A DNA stretch of 64,000 nt from DASWIG01 sp965371445 (GTDB lineage: Bacteria; Acidobacteriota; Thermoanaerobaculia; Multivoradales; J023), in contig CBDUYN010000012.1 in NCBI GenBank assembly GCA_965371445.1, positions 36,167-100,166 of the forward strand. Direction: 5' to 3'. The position numbers were made by a program, and so were the translations under genes. Below, piece after piece: positions 7,860-15,169 of this stretch. The notes beneath the pieces were generated by a model. That model was not told the origin of the DNA. It did no database searches and saw only the letters and a program-made list of their open reading frames with translations. Numbering within the stretch: the first letter of the stretch is position 1; every line of letters starts with the position of its first letter.

Positions 7860-9572
7860 ATGAGCCAAATCGATGACGACAAGCGGTGCGGCGTACGCCG
7901 CGCCGCGCTGCCACGACACCTCCGCACGTGGACCGCCCTGACGGCTTTCTTCGTCCTCGTGGGCCCCGCGGCCGCGGACGACGGCGTTGGCCGGCCGCGG
8001 CTGGTCCTTCAGATCACCGTCGACCAGTTGCGCGGCGACCTGCCGCGGCGCTTCGAGGAACGCCTCGGTCCCGGCGGTTTCCGCTATTTGCTCGAGCGCG
8101 GCCTCCATTACGACAACGCGCATTACCAGCACGCCAACACCGAGACGGCGGTGGGACACGCCACCCTCTTCACCGGAGCGGACCCGTCGCGTCATGGTCT
8201 GGTGGCCAACGAGTGGTTCGACCAGGTGACCGGCGAGCAGGTCTACAACACCGAGGACGATCGTCATCATTTGATCGGCAAGGAACCGAAACCGCACACC
8301 GGCACCTCGCCGCGCCAGATTCTCTCCTCGACGATCGGCGACGAGCTCGTGGTGCACGGCGGAGGACGGTCGCGCGTTTACAGCGTCTCGGTCAAAGACC
8401 GCGGCGCGATCATCCCGGGCGGCCACGCGGGGAAAGCGTTCTGGTTCTCCAAGAGCTCGGGCGAGTTCGTCACCAGCACCTACTACTACGACGCCTACCC
8501 CGAGTGGGTGAAGGCGTGGAACGCCGCCCGGCCGGCGGACGAGTATCGCGGCAAGTCCTGGACGCTGCTCCACGACCGTTCGACCTACGTCTTCGCCGAT
8601 TCCGACGACCGGCCCTTCGAGGCGAGCGTCGACGCCCTCGGTCGGACCTTCCCGCACTCCCTGGGCGACGGCAGCTCGAAATACTTCTACGGCGTCCTGA
8701 CCTTCACGCCGGTGGGCGACGAGCTCACCCTGAGCTTCGCCAAGGCGCTGATCGAAAACGAAAAGGTCGGCCAGGGCAAAGCCACCGACTTTCTGGCGAT
8801 CAGCTTCTCGTCGACCGACTACGTCGGCCACGTCTTCGGGCCGTCGAGCCTGGAGAGCGAGGACAACGTCCTGCGCCTCGACCGGACCCTCGCCGAGCTC
8901 TTTGCCTACGTCGACGAGTGGGTGGGACTCGATAAGACCCTGATCGTCCTCTCGGCCGACCACGGGGCGCCGGAGGCACCCGAGCACATGGCCCGACTGG
9001 GGATGGAGACCGGCAGGTTTCCTCTTGACTGGTTCCAGTCCGTACCTCTGACCCAGGCGCTGGAGAAGCGCTTCGGACGCGGCGACCTGATCGCCGCCCA
9101 CAGCCACCCTTACCTCTACTTGAACCTCGAAGCGATTCGCCAGGACGCCCTCGACGTGGCGGAGGTGGAACGCTTCGTCGCCGACGAGGTCCAGAAGCTC
9201 CCTGGCATGGCCTACGCCCTGACGCGTTCGGACCTGCTCGCCGGCCGGATCGCCGACGCGCCCTTGCAGCACCAGATCCGGCGCAGCTTTCATCCCACGC
9301 GGTCCGGCAACGTCCACCTGGTGCCGCGTCACTACTGGTACCTGCACTCGGCCAAGGAGGCCGCCACGATGGGGATCGCGGCGATCCACGGCTCGCCCTG
9401 GGCCTACGACACTTACGTCCCGATCTTCTTTGCCGGGCCGGGCGTGCCGACAGGAACCGTCAGCCGGCGGGTCGGCCCGCACGACATCGCGGCGACGCTC
9501 GCCGCCTATCTCGGTGTCAAGCCGCCCTCGGGATCTGTCGGGACGCCTCTCGTGGAGGTTCTGAATCGCTGA
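7860..9572 (+). CDS. PafA-like alkaline phosphatase / type I phosphodiesterase superfamily protein
   Basis: A 570-residue exported metallophosphatase. The ATG at 7860 has GGAAG nearby; an in-frame TTG lies 27 nt upstream but is less likely. Hydrophobic signal segment at residues ~23-40. Alkaline-phosphatase-superfamily landmarks: LQITVDQLR (first metal Asp), NTETAVGHATLFTG with probable nucleophile Thr near residue 96, SSTDYVGHVFGP (Asp and His) and SADHGAPEAPEH. The layout fits calcium- or zinc-dependent PafA-type phosphatases that release phosphate from monoesters in the periplasm. It lies 43 nt after the sulfatase on the same strand. Two sulfatases plus a phosphatase suggest scavenging of anionic esters; nucleotide pyrophosphatase activity is an alternative. 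Confidence 0.88.
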   Translation: MSQIDDDKRCGVRRAALPRHLRTWTALTAFFVLVGPAAADDGVGRPRLVLQITVDQLRGDLPRRFEERLGPGGFRYLLERGLHYDNAHYQHANTETAVGHATLFTGADPSRHGLVANEWFDQVTGEQVYNTEDDRHHLIGKEPKPHTGTSPRQILSSTIGDELVVHGGGRSRVYSVSVKDRGAIIPGGHAGKAFWFSKSSGEFVTSTYYYDAYPEWVKAWNAARPADEYRGKSWTLLHDRSTYVFADSDDRPFEASVDALGRTFPHSLGDGSSKYFYGVLTFTPVGDELTLSFAKALIENEKVGQGKATDFLAISFSSTDYVGHVFGPSSLESEDNVLRLDRTLAELFAYVDEWVGLDKTLIVLSADHGAPEAPEHMARLGMETGRFPLDWFQSVPLTQALEKRFGRGDLIAAHSHPYLYLNLEAIRQDALDVAEVERFVADEVQKLPGMAYALTRSDLLAGRIADAPLQHQIRRSFHPTRSGNVHLVPRHYWYLHSAKEAATMGIAAIHGSPWAYDTYVPIFFAGPGVPTGTVSRRVGPHDIAATLAAYLGVKPPSGSVGTPLVEVLNR

Positions 9573-9645
9573 CTTCCCCGAATAGAGACCTCACCGCTCT
9601 GGTACGCTCGCTCAGAGCTTCTAACGGACCGCTACCTGGTGAGCT

Positions 9646-9982
9646 ATGAGTGACCCTCCTTCCCGCCTGCGCCGTGTGGCCCGCGGATTCTTGTGGACCG
9701 TCGCGCTCCTGGCGCTCGCCGCCGCCGGCTTGCTCCTCGCAAGCCGTCATCCCGCCGTCGGACGGCACCTCCTCCAGCGGGTCGCCAGGTTGCTTGAGGA
9801 GACGGCGGGGCTGCGGCTCACCGCCGAACGGCTCGACCTCCGTCTCGTCTCGCTGCGCGTGGAGCTCACCGGAGCCGCCCTCGCCGCCGACGAGGCGGCG
9901 CCGCCCTTCCTCACCGTGGATCGCTTGGCGGTCCGCGCCGACATGCGGCTGCTGCGCGGTCAAAGCGCCCTGCGCCGACTGG
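9646..9982 (+). pseudogene. 5' fragment of a TamB/AsmA-like translocation protein gene
   Basis: The first ~112 residues look like the N-terminus of TamB/AsmA-type proteins: a basic start, one TM helix (residues ~14-33, LWTVALLALAAAGLLLAS), then alternating hydrophobic strands (LRLTAERLDLRLVSLRVELT, FLTVDRLAVRAD). TamB proteins usually have >1,000 residues. Here coding similarity ends near 9975-9982 and the DNA switches to the 3' end of a TamA-like gene in another frame. The frame itself stops at 10044 with an unrelated tail. It is a deletion remnant, unlikely to make a functional product. Confidence 0.65.
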
Positions 9983-10075
9983 AGTCCTCTGCGGCTCGAC
10001 TTCGCGGTACCTCTGGATCGGCGCGAGGGGGATCCGTCGAATAAGGTGTACTTCGGCTTCGGCAACGCTTTCTAG
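9983..10075 (+). pseudogene. 3' fragment of a TamA/BamA-like (Omp85) gene
   Basis: In the frame with codons at 9983, 9986 and so on, the DNA reads SPLRLDFAVPLDRREGDP, then SNKVYFGFGNAF and a stop at 10073-10075. This is the classic last beta-strand of TamA/BamA proteins (PLRLDFA.PL, ending in aromatic-x-Phe as the barrel-assembly signal). No upstream part of the gene precedes it; it is joined directly to the tamB-like 5' end. tamA and tamB are normally adjacent, so a deletion across a tamA-tamB locus with rearrangement explains the junction. Another possible TamA piece lies at 12496-12690. Confidence 0.7.
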
Positions 10076-10079
10076 GCTT

Positions 10080-10161
10080 AGATCTTTTATTCCGACGCGG
10101 GCGGTCGTCGAGAAGGTGCTCCAGCAACTGCAGACGCAGATCTCACGGCAATAGGACGTCA
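10080..10161 (+). repeat. Deleted duplicate of the 3' end of the 6305-7816 sulfatase gene
   Basis: 10080-10105 matches 7476-7501 (26 bp, one mismatch), and 10106-10161 matches 7768-7823 (56 bp, no mismatch seen), including the stop codon and 7 bp of downstream DNA. The 266 bp between the two blocks in the intact gene are missing. This is the footprint of a tandem or dispersed copy of the sulfatase that suffered internal and 5' deletion. It encodes nothing. Confidence 0.9.
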
Positions 10162-10264
10162 GGGAAGCGGGAGCCATGATTTTCTTTCCCGTCACCGAGG
10201 AGCAGCAGGTGCGTTTCGAGTGGCCGCGGAGCGGGATAGAGGAGATGCCGCCGCGGTGCCGGCC

Positions 10265-12454
10265 TCAAAAACTGCGCCCGACGATCAGATAGAATTTGTC
10301 GCGGAAATCGCCGGCCGTCCCATAGGCCAGGTAGACGGGTCCGAGCCGTGTCCTGGCCCCCGCGAAGATCGTCGTCGAGTGGCGCAGGTCGCTCAGGTCG
10401 GCCTGCGAGACGTCGTCCCACATGTTGCCGGCCTCGAGCCAGCCGCCGAAAAGCTTGTCGTGCCAGACCTCGCGGTAAAAGCCGAGCCGCGCCACCCCGT
10501 AGAAACGGCCGCGTAGAGAATCGTCGGGAAAGCCGCTCAAAGAGGTCAGGCCGCCGATCGCGAGCTCGGCCCAGAAGGGAGTGTCGTCCGACGCCCAGCC
10601 ACCGCTTAAACTGGCCATGATCGTGTTGCGTCCCCAGCTCCAGAACTCGAGCCAACGGGTTTCGACGGTTTCGTACTCGAAGTCCGCGCCCAAATCGTCG
10701 AGCGACGCGAAGGCTTCGAGGAACGCCGTCGCTCCGACCCGGGGAAATTCGACGTCGTCGAGCCGGTCGACCCGCGCCAGAAGCCGAATCCCCGCGAACT
10801 CGACGTCGGAAAGGTCCTCGAAGGGAAGGGACCCCGAAGTGACGTGGATCGATCCCCGTCCGCGTACGAGACCGAGCCGGACCTCCGCCGTACGACGGGC
10901 TTGCACGCCCAGCTCGAGCCGGAGCTGGCCCCGCTGGAGGTCGGTCTCCGCGATGGTCTGGTCGTCTTTGTAGAAGGTCGTGGGCGTTGTTCCGGCTTCC
11001 GCGGTCACCGAGGCGAACCACTTGCCGTCGAAGTCGAGCGGCTGGTAGTACTCGGAAGTGAGCTCTCGGGGCCGGCCGAGGAGGAGGTCGGTGCGGATTT
11101 CTCCCCCCCGGGAGTTGAGGCCGGTCGTGAGCAGGTTGATGAGAAACGAAGTTCGGAAGTCTCCGTCGAGATCCGAGGAGAGGTTCAAGCCGAAGCGGAG
11201 GTAGTTGGGCCCCCAGGGCTTCTCCTGGGTGTGGATGACCAGGGCGGTCTTGCCCTCGTGTCTCTCGAGGGCGAAGGAAACCTGTTCGAAGTGTCCGAGG
11301 CCGTAGATCCGGGCGAGGTCCTCGGAGAGCGCGTCGAAGTCGAGGACTTCGCCGGCTTGCATCCGGATCTGGTCTTCGATGATCCTGTCGTCGACTCGCT
11401 CGTTGCCTTCGAATCGAATCTCGTCGATGGTCGGCGGGGTCCTGCGGTGACGCCGGTGACGCGCTTGATACTCCCGGTACTCCTCTACCGAGACTCCGAG
11501 AGGACGCAGCAGCTCCGCTTTCGCCCGCGCCTCGACGATTCCGGCTTCGAAGATCTCCGGCAGGCCGCCGAATGCGAGCGTCCCGAACTGGCTGACTCTC
11601 GGGTGCAGCACGATGTCCGCGGCCGCCAGCTGCGGCTCCATGTTCTTGCGGATCAGCATGCGGTTCGTCTGGTTCTGGATCTGCACCAGCGAGCTCACCT
11701 TGCGCGACGAGAGAGGTGCCCCGAGGTCGATGGCGATGACGATGTCGGCGCCCATGGCGCGCACCACGTCGACGGGGACGTTGTTGGTCACTCCGCCGTC
11801 GACCAAGAGGCGGCCGTCGAGCTCGACCGGAGAAAAGACGGTAGGGATGGCCATCGAGGCCCGCATCGCGGTGGCGAGGTTGCCTTTCGCCAGCACCGCG
11901 GGCTCGCCCACCTGGATGTCGGTGGCCACCGCCCGGTAGGGGATCGGAAGCTGGTCGAAATCGCTGACGTCGGCCACCGGCAGGGTCAGGGACTGGAGGA
12001 GGAAGAAGAGCTTCTGACCCTCCAGGAGGCCGCTCGGCCATTGGAGCTTCCACTTCTTGACGCCCGCCTCGAAGTCGAGGAGGTAGCGCTGGGAGTCTTC
12101 CTTGCGCCGGAAGGAGAGGTCCTGCCGGGAGGTCTGGTCCTGCATGGCGTCGCTCCAGTCGACGGCGAAGAGGACCTCTTTCAGCTCCTCGGCGCTCATG
12201 CCCGAGGCGTAGAGCCCGCCCATGATGGAGCCCATGCTGGTCCCCGCGACGTAGTCGACCGGGATGCGCAGCTCCTCCAAGACCAGGAGCACCCCGATGT
12301 GGGCGCCGCCCTTGGCGCCGCCGCCGCCGAAAGCGATGCCGATCTTCGGGCGCTCACCGTCGTCTCCCGCGGCCGGATTCGGCACGAGGAGCAGCAAGAG
12401 CAGCAGCGGTAGGGTTCGCCTCCGGGAGGACGCCGTTCGTCGTCTTAAGGACAT
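10265..12454 (-). CDS. Patatin-like phospholipase fused to POTRA and Omp85 beta-barrel (PlpD-type, type Vd)
   Basis: A 729-residue protein: signal peptide 1-30; patatin domain ~36-320 with oxyanion loop GGGGAKGG (43-50), nucleophile Ser73 in GTSMG and catalytic Asp219 in DGG; one POTRA-like domain (~330-415, TIDEIRFEGNERVDDRIIED); then a 16-strand-type barrel ending FYLIVGRSF with C-terminal Phe. By analogy with PlpD the barrel inserts in the outer membrane and the lipase is exported. The Ser-Asp dyad is complete. It is a paralogue of the gene at 48025-50211. It sits alone on the minus strand inside a graveyard of + strand fragments, so it may have been inserted there by rearrangement. Confidence 0.92.
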   Translation of the reverse strand: MSLRRRTASSRRRTLPLLLLLLLVPNPAAGDDGERPKIGIAFGGGGAKGGAHIGVLLVLEELRIPVDYVAGTSMGSIMGGLYASGMSAEELKEVLFAVDWSDAMQDQTSRQDLSFRRKEDSQRYLLDFEAGVKKWKLQWPSGLLEGQKLFFLLQSLTLPVADVSDFDQLPIPYRAVATDIQVGEPAVLAKGNLATAMRASMAIPTVFSPVELDGRLLVDGGVTNNVPVDVVRAMGADIVIAIDLGAPLSSRKVSSLVQIQNQTNRMLIRKNMEPQLAAADIVLHPRVSQFGTLAFGGLPEIFEAGIVEARAKAELLRPLGVSVEEYREYQARHRRHRRTPPTIDEIRFEGNERVDDRIIEDQIRMQAGEVLDFDALSEDLARIYGLGHFEQVSFALERHEGKTALVIHTQEKPWGPNYLRFGLNLSSDLDGDFRTSFLINLLTTGLNSRGGEIRTDLLLGRPRELTSEYYQPLDFDGKWFASVTAEAGTTPTTFYKDDQTIAETDLQRGQLRLELGVQARRTAEVRLGLVRGRGSIHVTSGSLPFEDLSDVEFAGIRLLARVDRLDDVEFPRVGATAFLEAFASLDDLGADFEYETVETRWLEFWSWGRNTIMASLSGGWASDDTPFWAELAIGGLTSLSGFPDDSLRGRFYGVARLGFYREVWHDKLFGGWLEAGNMWDDVSQADLSDLRHSTTIFAGARTRLGPVYLAYGTAGDFRDKFYLIVGRSF

Positions 12455-12495
12455 TGAGCTTCTCCGTGAGTGACCAGACGGCGGAAGTTGCTTGG

Positions 12496-12690
12496 CGCTC
12501 AGAGCTCCAGACGTCCGGACATTACAGGACGGGACACCCGATGACCAGGGTTTCGGGGGTCTTCGAGCGTGTCGCCACCACAGCCGAGAAACGCGGAGAC
12601 CTCGGCTCGACGGTGGTCTTCGACGTCGAGGAGAAGCCGCGCTACCTGGTGGCCTACGGCGTCCGCAGGGAGGAGGCCGAAGGCCTGTTG
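12496..12690 (+). pseudogene. Internal fragment of a TamA/Omp85-like gene (POTRA-to-barrel transition)
   Basis: One frame (codons in phase with 12541) reads TRVSGVFERVATTAEKRGD, then LGSTVVFDVEEKPRYLVAYG and VRREEAEG. This aligns by eye with the equivalent part of the intact Omp85 protein at 40303-43116 (LGVFSRVDVEVAPPSDASGR, RDVLIRLDEGRRWRLGYGLS, then an acidic DDG). There is no start or stop of its own. It is wedged between the patatin gene and the 3' end of the next gene. It is probably a middle piece of the tamA-like gene whose 3' end is at 9983-10075, now in the wrong order. Confidence 0.55.
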
Positions 12691-12700
12691 CTGGGAGCGC

Positions 12701-15064
12701 TCAGCCGCCCCGGCGTCCGCCGAGGCGTCCGCCGCCCATGCGGCCACCGCCCATCGAGCGTCCGCGTGAGCCGCTCGAGTAGCCGCCCTGCGAGCGCCAG
12801 TTGTCGTAGCGTCCGCTGTTGACGTTGCCACGCTGGCGACCCGACTGGCTCCGGTTGAGGTCGCGGATGACATCGCTCGAGCCGCGCGAGCCGGCACGGT
12901 CGCGTACCGCGTCGCGCTGAGCGTCGCTGAGCCCCGAGCCGGCACGGTCCCGCACGGCGTCGCGTTGCTCCGGCGACAGCCCGTCGCTGACCTTGTCCCA
13001 GCCGCCACCCTTGCCGCCGTGCTTGTACCAGCCGTCGTCGCCGCGGCGATAGACGTCACCGTCACGGCCGACGTAGAGGTCGTCCTTGCCGCGCACGAAT
13101 CCGGCCCGCCCGTCGCCCGTGTCGACGACCCCGCCGGCGCGTCCGCTCGAGTCGCGAAAGCCGCGGACGCTGCCCCGGGCGTCGCTGTAGTAGCCCGACT
13201 TGAGCCACTGGTCGCCGCGCGAGACGACACCCTGGCCCCAGCTCCCGTAGGCGTCGTAGGAACGGTAGCCCGCCGCTCCCACGCCGGTGCGCGGGTTGAA
13301 GGCGGCACCGTAGGCGGAACCGCCGCCCGCGCCGTAGGCGTAGCCGCCGCGGGCGTAGGTCCCGGTCGTCGGGTTGTAGGATGCGCCGAAGCCGGCGCCC
13401 CCGTAAGGACCGTAGTAGGCGTAGCCGCGGCCGTAGAACCCGGTCGACGGGTTGTACCAAGCACCGGCACCGTAGGTGTAGGGGTAGGAGTAGTAGATCG
13501 GATAGGGGTAGTAGAACGGATCGTAGTAGTAGTAGGGCGAGTAGTAATAACCCGTCCCCCAGACCACGCAGCCCCAGGAAACGTAGACGCCCATGTAGCC
13601 CGGCGTGTAGCCGTAGACCACCGTCTCAGGCGTCGAGTCGTAGGCGTAGACGTAGGTCGTGTGGTGGACCGGCGACTCCGACGGGATCGAGTAGATCTCC
13701 TTGGGGACTTCCGGGGCGACCGTCCACGGTCCCGTCGGGGCCGCGGCGAGGAACCACACACCCTTTTGACAGAGGTAGTAGGAGTCGTCGCCGACGCGGA
13801 TGACGTCGGAGGCGGTGTTGATGGCGTAGGCGAGCTCCGTGCCCTCGATGTCCCGGAACTCGGGGTCGCCGACGTACTCGACCTTCACCTCCTTGGGCGC
13901 GTCCTCGCGGCTGACCACGGCGACGGTCGGGATCTGCGCCTGGAGGATCGCCTCCTCGGCCTGCGGCGTCCCCGGCACCGACGCCAGGACCGCTCCCTTG
14001 GCGTGGTCCTCGGGGATGTCGGCGAAGCCGTCGGGGAGCTTGCCGGTAGCCGCCGACCAGTCCCCTTCGAGGTCGTCGTTCTTGAACCAGCGGCCCGCCA
14101 CCAGGTAGTAGTAGTGGCCGTCGTCGATGTGGCGGAAGAGATCCACCTCGGTGTTCTCGACGAAGAGGACCGGCGTGTCGGGGACCGGCACCAGCTTGGG
14201 CTCGCCTTCGATCACGATGAGCTCGGCGGGCGCGGTGGAGACGAAGACCGCGGGGACGTTCTTCGGCGAGATCTTGGTGCCGGGGACGTGGATCCTCACC
14301 TGGCGGAAGTTGTCGTTCATAGGAAGCTTCTTGAACGCCTTGGGGAGCTTCTTGGCGGCGCTCCAGGGACCCTGGAGCGCCGGGGCGGTGAGCCAGCCCG
14401 TCTCCTTGCGGAGATAGAGGGTGGTCTTGCCCTTCTCGTACTGGAAGAGGTCCCAGTTGGTATTCGCGGCGTAGCTTAAGTCGTCGACGCCCGAGGGGAT
14501 CCAGGCCGGGTCGCCGTTGACGTTGACCAAAACCGCCGGCTTCGTGCTCACGAAGATGGCCGGCGGCTTGTCGTTGAGCTCGACCTTGCGGCCCTGGACC
14601 TCCGACTTCGAGATCCCGGCGAGGACCCTGTCGAGCGACACGGCGATCGGTTTCTCAGGGAACGTCGAGCGGACAATTTCCCGGACTCGTTCCGGGGAGG
14701 TGCCGTCGATCTCCGGGATGCGGATCTCGGCGAGCTCGAGGTCGTGGATGAAGACGGTCCGGGTATCCATGTGGGTGTCGGTCTTCGCCACCAGCTTGAC
14801 CGCTCCGGCGACGCCCTCCTCGGCACCCGGCGCGGTGAGCATCACGGCCGCGTAGGCCTCCATCCTGAGGTAGTCGTCCCAGCTCCGGATCTGGGGCTGG
14901 TAGACGACGAGGCGGTAGTCCTCGCCGGTGAATTCCCGGGGCCAGCCGAGGTTGGGCCGGGCCTCGGCAGCGTCGGCCGGCGCGGTTTCTTCCTCGGAGA
15001 GGAGGGGAAAAGCTCCTGCCACGAGCAGGGCGAAGAGAAGAAGGGTGAGAGCTCTGCGGATCAT
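12701..15064 (-). CDS. Large secreted Tyr/Gly-rich protein ('carbohydrate-binding family V/XII'-type annotation)
   Basis: A 787-residue exported protein: signal peptide 1-23; globular part ~40-500 with repeated modules of the form P-x-x-x-VSTxPAxL, LFxxxDGxYYYLVAGRWF and GPWxxA, as in proteins commonly annotated carbohydrate-binding family V/XII; a Tyr-rich block near 510-560 (YYYSPYYYYDPFYYPYPIYY); Gly-rich repeats built on YNPxTG; two QRDAVRDRAGS repeats; and a basic Gly/Arg tail. The function of this family is not established; a surface or cell-wall-associated structural role is a guess. A DosR-like box and AATACT -10 lie 92 and 60 nt upstream of the ATG, so it is a separate unit of the two-component regulon proposed here. 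Confidence 0.8.
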   Translation of the reverse strand: MIRRALTLLLFALLVAGAFPLLSEEETAPADAAEARPNLGWPREFTGEDYRLVVYQPQIRSWDDYLRMEAYAAVMLTAPGAEEGVAGAVKLVAKTDTHMDTRTVFIHDLELAEIRIPEIDGTSPERVREIVRSTFPEKPIAVSLDRVLAGISKSEVQGRKVELNDKPPAIFVSTKPAVLVNVNGDPAWIPSGVDDLSYAANTNWDLFQYEKGKTTLYLRKETGWLTAPALQGPWSAAKKLPKAFKKLPMNDNFRQVRIHVPGTKISPKNVPAVFVSTAPAELIVIEGEPKLVPVPDTPVLFVENTEVDLFRHIDDGHYYYLVAGRWFKNDDLEGDWSAATGKLPDGFADIPEDHAKGAVLASVPGTPQAEEAILQAQIPTVAVVSREDAPKEVKVEYVGDPEFRDIEGTELAYAINTASDVIRVGDDSYYLCQKGVWFLAAAPTGPWTVAPEVPKEIYSIPSESPVHHTTYVYAYDSTPETVVYGYTPGYMGVYVSWGCVVWGTGYYYSPYYYYDPFYYPYPIYYSYPYTYGAGAWYNPSTGFYGRGYAYYGPYGGAGFGASYNPTTGTYARGGYAYGAGGGSAYGAAFNPRTGVGAAGYRSYDAYGSWGQGVVSRGDQWLKSGYYSDARGSVRGFRDSSGRAGGVVDTGDGRAGFVRGKDDLYVGRDGDVYRRGDDGWYKHGGKGGGWDKVSDGLSPEQRDAVRDRAGSGLSDAQRDAVRDRAGSRGSSDVIRDLNRSQSGRQRGNVNSGRYDNWRSQGGYSSGSRGRSMGGGRMGGGRLGGRRGG

Positions 15065-15124
15065 TGCTGGTCTCCTGGGTGTAGGTCTTGAAGCTGGCCG
15101 GAGGGTCGAAGGGCCAGGGAAGAG

Positions 15125-15169
15125 AGTATTGCGGAATCACTGTAACGGAAAAATGAGACCTTGGTCCTA
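15125..15169 (-). promoter_or_regulatory. DosR-like palindromic box plus -10 element upstream of the Tyr-rich protein
   Basis: Read on the minus strand: TAGGACCAAGGTC (15169-15157), a 26-nt spacer, then AATACT (15130-15125). The TAG of the box is the stop codon of the upstream APC-Usp-DUF389 gene. Its centre would lie about 45 nt before the transcription start, a position typical of class II activators. The same box and spacing occur upstream of the receiver gene at 26019. Confidence 0.6.

Noticed and set aside
7821..9482. 553-codon minus-strand frame opposite the PafA-like gene
   Set aside because: Antisense of the phosphatase; no family motifs and no ribosome-binding site.
10844..12412. 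522-codon plus-strand frame opposite the patatin gene
   Set aside because: Composition is Arg/Gly/Glu-biased antisense of a high-GC gene with no motif or start signal.
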